Shown piece after piece: positions 46,405-50,745 of a DNA stretch of 50,745 nucleotides. Origin of the DNA: Lachnospiraceae bacterium (GTDB taxonomy: Bacteria; Bacillota; Clostridia; Lachnospirales; Lachnospiraceae). The stretch spans positions 1 to 50,745 of the forward strand of contig JAAWIS010000016.1 of the NCBI GenBank assembly GCA_022796475.1, given 5' to 3'. The notes under the pieces are model-generated. The model did not search any database, had not been told where the DNA came from, and worked only from the letters and a program-made list of their open reading frames with translations. A program made the position numbers and the translations under genes. Position 1 is the stretch's first letter; each line of letters opens with the position of its first letter.

Positions 46405-47880
46405 TCAGACTATGGGAAGTAAGTGTACCGTTTTTCCATTGATTAAAGCAGCATCTTCTTCCTGATGGGTAGAAAGGATCAGCAATTTGCCAAAACTTTT
46501 TTCTGAAATATACTGGATCACCTGTGCCTTGGTTTCTTCATCCAGCCCGGTAAAAGGTTCATCCATTATAATCCCGTCAGAGGAGGCTAACAGTGCCCGA
46601 AGAATTGCCACGCGGCGCTTCATGCCGCCGCTTAAGGTAGAAACCGGACGGCTGAAGCATTCTTCCGGAAGAATCCGGGACAATTCCCGGATGATTTGGT
46701 TTTTTGAAAGTTCTGGTATGACCAGACGGATATTATCAATAGGGGAAAAACTTTCACACAGACGGTTTTCCTGAAATACTGCGGCAGCAAAAAATCCTTT
46801 GAGATCACAAGCGCCGCCGGAATGGCCATTTCCAGGGCCGGATACCTGACAAAATCCGGAGTCTGCCGTTTCTAGGTTTAAAAGGATTCGCAAAAGAGTA
46901 GTTTTTCCGGAACCGGAAGGCCCCATGATACAGCAGGGCTGTTTTGAAACAATGGTAAGGTTGAGCTGCTCAAAAATCGGAAGAGCATTAAAATTTTTGG
47001 AAAGTTTACGGATGGACAAAGTAAATTCGCTGTCTTCCTCTTTACTATTTGCAGAAATTTTTACAGACCCTTTAGGCAGAAATCTGAAACGGTTTGACTT
47101 AGGTTTTCCTGCTGAAATATCCAGAAACAGTCCGGCTTTTTTCGTCTGGCAGAGAACTTTTAAAAACAGTTTCTCAAATAGTGCGCTTGCAAGGATAATA
47201 ACAAGCGTCCAGGCAAACAGCTCAGAAGTGCTTAAGTAAATTTTAGAGAAATAAAGCTGCTCACCGATGGTATGTTCCGGAACGCCGATTACCTCAGCAG
47301 CAATTCCGGATTTCCAGCTCATCCCAAGGGCTGTTTTGCAGCCGCTGGTAAGATAAGGAAGGAGAGCGGGCCAGTAAAGGCCCAGGAATTTTCTCCAGGG
47401 AGTCATTCGGAATACCTTTGCCATTTCCAGCAGTTTTTGATCCGTGCTTTTCAGTCCGGCGATGGTATTAATATAAATAACGGGAAATACCACCAGAAAG
47501 GAAATCAGTACAGACAGATTTCCGGAGCCCATCCAAATCAAAGCTAAAATCACAAAAGAAGCCACAGGAACAGATTTTACCAGCAAGATGACAGGAGCGA
47601 AAAAATCCTGAAGAAATGGATGGAAGAAACTGAGCCATCCCAAGAACATTCCGGTAAAAAAGCCTGCTAAAAATCCAAAGCTGATTTTCTGAAAGGAAAA
47701 AGCAATAGAATGCCAAAAGTCCAGCTTTCCCGCAAGGGATACCAGCGTTTTCAGCACATCAAATGGCCCTACAAAAAGGATTTTGTTTCCGGCAGCCCAG
47801 GCAATCCCCTGCCAGAGGAAAAGCCAGAACAGCAGGATCAGGGCAGTGCGGGCGGGTTTATTCTGAATAGTAGAAATCAT
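46405..47880 (-). CDS. ABC transporter permease fused to its ATPase (NitT/TauT type)
   Basis: A 491-aa protein joining two usually separate subunits. Residues 1-245 form a SsuC/TauC-type permease with about six helices and the cytoplasmic EAA-like loop (KVFRMTPWRKFLGLYWPALLPY). From about residue 285 an ABC ATPase domain follows with Walker A GPSGSGKTTLL (near 320), signature LSGGMKRR and Walker B GIIMDEPFTGLD. It would assemble with the lipoprotein at 47858-48997, overlapping it by 23 bases, to import an anion, sulfonate or vitamin precursor. The substrate is unknown. The reading frame is continuous, so the fusion is real. Confidence 0.92.
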   Translation of the reverse strand: MISTIQNKPARTALILLFWLFLWQGIAWAAGNKILFVGPFDVLKTLVSLAGKLDFWHSIAFSFQKISFGFLAGFFTGMFLGWLSFFHPFLQDFFAPVILLVKSVPVASFVILALIWMGSGNLSVLISFLVVFPVIYINTIAGLKSTDQKLLEMAKVFRMTPWRKFLGLYWPALLPYLTSGCKTALGMSWKSGIAAEVIGVPEHTIGEQLYFSKIYLSTSELFAWTLVIILASALFEKLFLKVLCQTKKAGLFLDISAGKPKSNRFRFLPKGSVKISANSKEEDSEFTLSIRKLSKNFNALPIFEQLNLTIVSKQPCCIMGPSGSGKTTLLRILLNLETADSGFCQVSGPGNGHSGGACDLKGFFAAAVFQENRLCESFSPIDNIRLVIPELSKNQIIRELSRILPEECFSRPVSTLSGGMKRRVAILRALLASSDGIIMDEPFTGLDEETKAQVIQYISEKSFGKLLILSTHQEEDAALINGKTVHLLPIV

Positions 47881-48997
47881 CCCCAGGCAATTCTCCTCCT
47901 ACAGATTTTGCATCCTGGTCAAAAAGCACCTGCAGATATCCTTTTAAGGAATCTTTCATTTCCTGTCCGGTAATGCAGGTAATATTACAGTAGGGAAGTG
48001 CTTTTTTTGCTATCGGTGCCTTTTCAATAATGCCGGCTTTTACAATTAATTCTGCTGCCTGGTCAGCCTGTTCTGCGGTAAAGCTTGCAGATTTTTCATG
48101 ATCCGCTAAAAATGCAGATACTGCATCTGGACGGGTATTTAAAAATTCATTCCGAACTAAGGTTACCCCTGTAACAAGACGGCTTTTTTCTTCATCAGAC
48201 TGGATGAGATCCCATTCTTTTGTCAGATCCAGAACCATATTCAAAGATTCATTTTGACTGCATGCTGCGGTGACAAAAGGCTGAGGAAGTACGCCGATGG
48301 CATTGGGGTTTTCTGCCAGCAAAGCGGCTACTTCTGCCGGTTCTGATTTAAATTCTAACACCACATCTGAATCAGTCAAACCATTTGCATCCAGCAAATA
48401 GCGGAATACATAGTCCGGGGTAGTTCCTTTCCCCGTCATATAAATAGTCTTTCCCTTTAAATCCGGAACAGACTGGATGGAAGAATCGGCGGAAACGGCG
48501 TAAAGTACTCCAAGTGTATTAATGTCAATTACTGAAACCTGCCCTTCTGTCCGGCTGTAAAGCACACTGGCTACATTTGCCGGAACAAGAGCAATATCCA
48601 AATCACCACTTATAACCTTGGGAAGAAGCTCATCGGCGGCAGTAACCATGGTAAATTCATAAGGATTTTCTGATTTCCCTTCCTCTGCCATTTTCATTAA
48701 AAATACCAGCCCCATAGAAGTAGGGCCTTTTAAAGAGCCTACCCGCACCGGGGCGGCATCCTCCATGGCAGTTTCAGGGACTTTGTCTGCGGAAGCATCC
48801 TCCTGGCTTTCGTTTTTTGTTTCTTCTGTACTTTGCTGGTCAGTTTCTTCTTTGCCTGCTTCGGAAGAGGATTCTTCCTGGCTTATGGCTGAGGAGGCGG
48901 CAGCAGATGTGGGAGATTCTGGCTGGGAGCTGCCGCACCCGGTAATAAAGGATGCAGCCAGAATAGCTGTGAGAATAACTGCAATTGATTTTTTCAT
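47858..48997 (-). CDS. ABC transporter substrate-binding lipoprotein
   Basis: A 379-aa lipoprotein: signal peptide with lipobox ITGC (C21), then a Ser/Glu-rich linker of about 60 residues, then a periplasmic-binding fold of the NMT1/SsuA/TauA type (VRVGSLKGPTSMGLVFLM, LVPANVASVLY, YMTGKGTTPDYVFRYLL). These bind small anions, sulfonates, nitrate or thiamine precursors. It is co-transcribed with the permease-ATPase fusion from a strong minus-strand promoter at 49079-49107. Its ligand cannot be told from sequence. Confidence 0.92.
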   Translation of the reverse strand: MKKSIAVILTAILAASFITGCGSSQPESPTSAAASSAISQEESSSEAGKEETDQQSTEETKNESQEDASADKVPETAMEDAAPVRVGSLKGPTSMGLVFLMKMAEEGKSENPYEFTMVTAADELLPKVISGDLDIALVPANVASVLYSRTEGQVSVIDINTLGVLYAVSADSSIQSVPDLKGKTIYMTGKGTTPDYVFRYLLDANGLTDSDVVLEFKSEPAEVAALLAENPNAIGVLPQPFVTAACSQNESLNMVLDLTKEWDLIQSDEEKSRLVTGVTLVRNEFLNTRPDAVSAFLADHEKSASFTAEQADQAAELIVKAGIIEKAPIAKKALPYCNITCITGQEMKDSLKGYLQVLFDQDAKSVGGELPGDDFYYSE

Positions 48998-49078
48998 AAT
49001 TTAATATCCTCTCTTTTCAGTAAAATGGTAAACGGTGCCTTCTTTTGGCAGTATGTTTCCTTAGAAGAACTGTTATGC

Positions 49079-49107
49079 ATTATAACTCCCCAAAATGTAT
49101 TTGGCAA
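49079..49107 (-). promoter_or_regulatory. Promoter of the ABC operon
   Basis: On the minus strand, TTGCCA (49107-49102) and TATAAT (49084-49079) are 17 bases apart. Confidence 0.85.
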
Positions 49108-49227
49108 TCGGCATTTCAAAATCAAAGCTGGGGTGTATTTCTGGAAAATGGCCTTTTACAGCAGGAAGCCCTTCTGAAAAGGTACAAATAGACCAAAAAT
49201 TGCCTGAAAATTGTAACAAAAATAATA

Positions 49228-49256
49228 TTGATAATAAGTTCACAATATGAGATAAT
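49228..49256 (+). promoter_or_regulatory. Promoter of the hydrogenase cassette
   Basis: TTGATA (49228-49233) and GATAAT (49251-49256), 17 bases apart, 64 bases before the first start codon. Divergent from the ABC operon promoter; the rest of this 322-base gap shows nothing else. Confidence 0.7.
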
Positions 49257-49319
49257 AAAAACAGCAGTGCCCAAAGGGCAGATGAACAAGAATTTTACAT
49301 AATGCGGAGGGATTTACGT

Positions 49320-49559
49320 ATGAAGGTAACGATTTGTATCGGAAGTGCATGCCATTTAAAAGGATCCAGAGAAATTATCCAAAAGATGCAGGGATTAGTA
49401 GCTGCTAACCAGATAGGCGATAAGGTGGATTTAAACGGCGCTTTTTGCAGCGGGAACTGTGTAAACGGTGTTTGTGTTACTGTAGATGGGACGTTATATT
49501 CCGTGTCACCGGAAACTACGGAAGAGTTCTTTCAGAAGGAGATTATGGGGAGGCTGTAG
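49320..49559 (+). CDS. [2Fe-2S] thioredoxin-like ferredoxin
   Basis: A 79-aa NuoE/HydC-type ferredoxin. Cluster ligands C6, C11, C43 and C47 (ICIGSACH; AFCSGNC) follow the family spacing. It transfers electrons, probably to or from the sensory hydrogenase encoded 3 bases downstream. Start ATG 49320 follows GGAGG by 9 bases; an upstream in-frame ATG lacks a site. This pair is typical at the head of clostridial sensory hydrogenase operons. Confidence 0.88.
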   Translation: MKVTICIGSACHLKGSREIIQKMQGLVAANQIGDKVDLNGAFCSGNCVNGVCVTVDGTLYSVSPETTEEFFQKEIMGRL

Positions 49560-49562
49560 TCT

Positions 49563-50745
49563 ATGAAAAAGATAATTGACTTTAAAGCCACAAAATGCAA
49601 GCATTGCTATAAATGTGTGCGCAACTGCGACGTAAAAGCCATTACCATAAAAGACGAGCGGGCAGAGATTATGCCGGATCACTGCATCCTGTGCGGACAC
49701 TGTCTTCAGGTTTGTCCCCAATCTGCAAAAACATTAGTCAGCGATCTGGATATCGTAAAATATATGATTAAGAGGGGGGAAACAGTAGTAGTTTCAATCG
49801 CGCCTTCTTACATGGGGCTGTTAAAGCATCATACAATCGGACAGGTAAACACAGCTCTTAGAAAATTAGGATTTGCTGATGTGCGGGAAACATCAGAAGG
49901 CGCTGCTGTGGTAACAGCAGAGTATGACCGCCTTTTGGAAGAAGGGGCTATGGAAAACATTATTACTACCTGCTGCCCCAGTGTAAACGATCTGATTGAA
50001 ATTTACTATCCTAAGCTGGTTCCTTATATGGCTCCGGTCGTATCGCCTATGGTAGCTCACGGCATGATGCTGCGAAAGGAGTACGGAAAAAATGCAAAAA
50101 TTGTATTTCTTGGTCCCTGTATTGCCAAAAAGAAAGAAGCAGCAGACGAAAGGCATTTAGGCTATATTGATGCGGTGCTGAATTTTAATGATATTAACCA
50201 GTGGTTAGAGGAAGCGGGAATTGATATCGATTCTTGTGAGGATACGCCTTTTAAACAACTGGATCCCAAGGTAAACCGGCTGTATCCAGTTACCAATGGC
50301 GTTGTAAATTCGATTCTTGCTACCCAGAAAAAGGTGGATGAATACCATAAGTTTTATGTCCATGGAACGAAAAACTGCATCGATCTTTGCGAAAGTATGC
50401 AAAAGGGCGATCTTTCCGGCTGCTTTATTGAGATCAATATGTGCTCCGGCGGCTGTGTGAAAGGACCTACTGTAGAGGATGATCAGTTTATTTCCAGATT
50501 CCGTATTAAATTGGAAATGGAGGAATCCGTTTCCAGGGAGCCGGCAGATGAAGAAGGTCTGGCAAAAGCCATGGAAGGGATTGATTTTAAGAAACAGTTT
50601 GAAAACCGTGCGCCTAAGGATCCGATTCCTACGGAAGCAGAGATTCGGGAAATTTTAGCTGAAATCGGAAAGAGCAAACCGGAGGATGAGCTAAACTGCG
50701 GCGCCTGCGGATATGCAACCTGCCGGGAAAAGGCCATTGCTGTAT
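49563..50745 (+). CDS. Sensory-type [FeFe]-hydrogenase, 3' end outside the window
   Basis: The first 394 residues of a protein with two [4Fe-4S] motifs (CKHCYKCVRNC at 12-22 and CILCGHCLQVC), an H-cluster domain and the start of a C-terminal FeS domain (CGACGYATCREK). H-cluster cysteines are C137/C138 in TTCCPSV, C186 in GPCIAKKKEA, and C294/C298 in MCSGGCVKGP. Catalytic hydrogenases read MPC and SCKSP where this has GPC and VVSP, so it fits the sensory groups. Homologues continue with PAS and regulatory domains, and the open frame runs past 50745. Confidence 0.88.
   Translation, partial: MKKIIDFKATKCKHCYKCVRNCDVKAITIKDERAEIMPDHCILCGHCLQVCPQSAKTLVSDLDIVKYMIKRGETVVVSIAPSYMGLLKHHTIGQVNTALRKLGFADVRETSEGAAVVTAEYDRLLEEGAMENIITTCCPSVNDLIEIYYPKLVPYMAPVVSPMVAHGMMLRKEYGKNAKIVFLGPCIAKKKEAADERHLGYIDAVLNFNDINQWLEEAGIDIDSCEDTPFKQLDPKVNRLYPVTNGVVNSILATQKKVDEYHKFYVHGTKNCIDLCESMQKGDLSGCFIEINMCSGGCVKGPTVEDDQFISRFRIKLEMEESVSREPADEEGLAKAMEGIDFKKQFENRAPKDPIPTEAEIREILAEIGKSKPEDELNCGACGYATCREKAIAV

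Overview
The window looks like a chromosomal segment of a spore-forming, strictly anaerobic Lachnospiraceae (Clostridium cluster XIVa) gut bacterium. The support is the germination protease gpr next to spoIIP, a sensory-type [FeFe]-hydrogenase, the lepA-hemW-hrcA-grpE-dnaK-dnaJ order with a perfect CIRCE operator, strong AGGAGG ribosome sites and moderate GC. No rRNA, tRNA, CRISPR array, prophage or intact insertion sequence was found.

Layout. 0.1-2.6 kb: a three-gene cassette (nucleoside hydrolase, ECF S-component, small unusual radical-SAM protein) that matches the queuine salvage pathway queK-qrtT-queL. 2.7-8.4 kb: a 141-aa protein with a ubiquitin-like C-terminal pattern, followed by a 1731-aa DUF4132-type protein. 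8.6-12.1 kb: DegV and TetR genes on the minus strand, a YhcH-family gene, a zinc-ribbon membrane protein and two copies of a MITE-like repeat. 12.2-21 kb: ABC exporter, second DegV, orphan sensor kinase, GerMN lipoprotein, comEC (apparently starting at AUA) and an RlmI-like methyltransferase. 21.3-29.9 kb: alcohol dehydrogenase, holA, rpsT (minus), gpr, spoIIP, lepA, hemW. 30-32.1 kb: two paralogous secreted 3D-domain proteins on the minus strand, inserted between hemW and hrcA. 32.5-37.7 kb: the hrcA-grpE-dnaK-dnaJ heat-shock operon. 38-39.4 kb: mgtE (minus). 39.6-40.1 kb: two different MITE-like elements side by side. 40.2-45.6 kb: a ROK regulator, then a polyol operon (xylitol/sorbitol-type dehydrogenase, GPH symporter, HPr-like protein) and an HD-domain protein. 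45.6-46.4 kb: small ORFs and a 126-bp tandem copy of a structured dispersed repeat. 46.4-49 kb: a NitT/TauT-type ABC system whose permease and ATPase are fused. 49.3 kb to the end: a [2Fe-2S] protein and a sensory-type [FeFe]-hydrogenase cut by the window edge.

How it fits together: most of the window is housekeeping (translation, replication, sporulation, heat shock) interrupted by accessory transport and salvage units. The intergenic spaces are rich in structured repeats: a roughly 200-bp MITE family (two full copies, one deleted copy), a second 174-bp MITE-like element, and a roughly 115-bp multi-hairpin family (four copies). The most interesting points are the queuine salvage cassette, the ubiquitin-like/DUF4132 pair, the repeat families, the AUA start of comEC and the permease-ATPase fusion.
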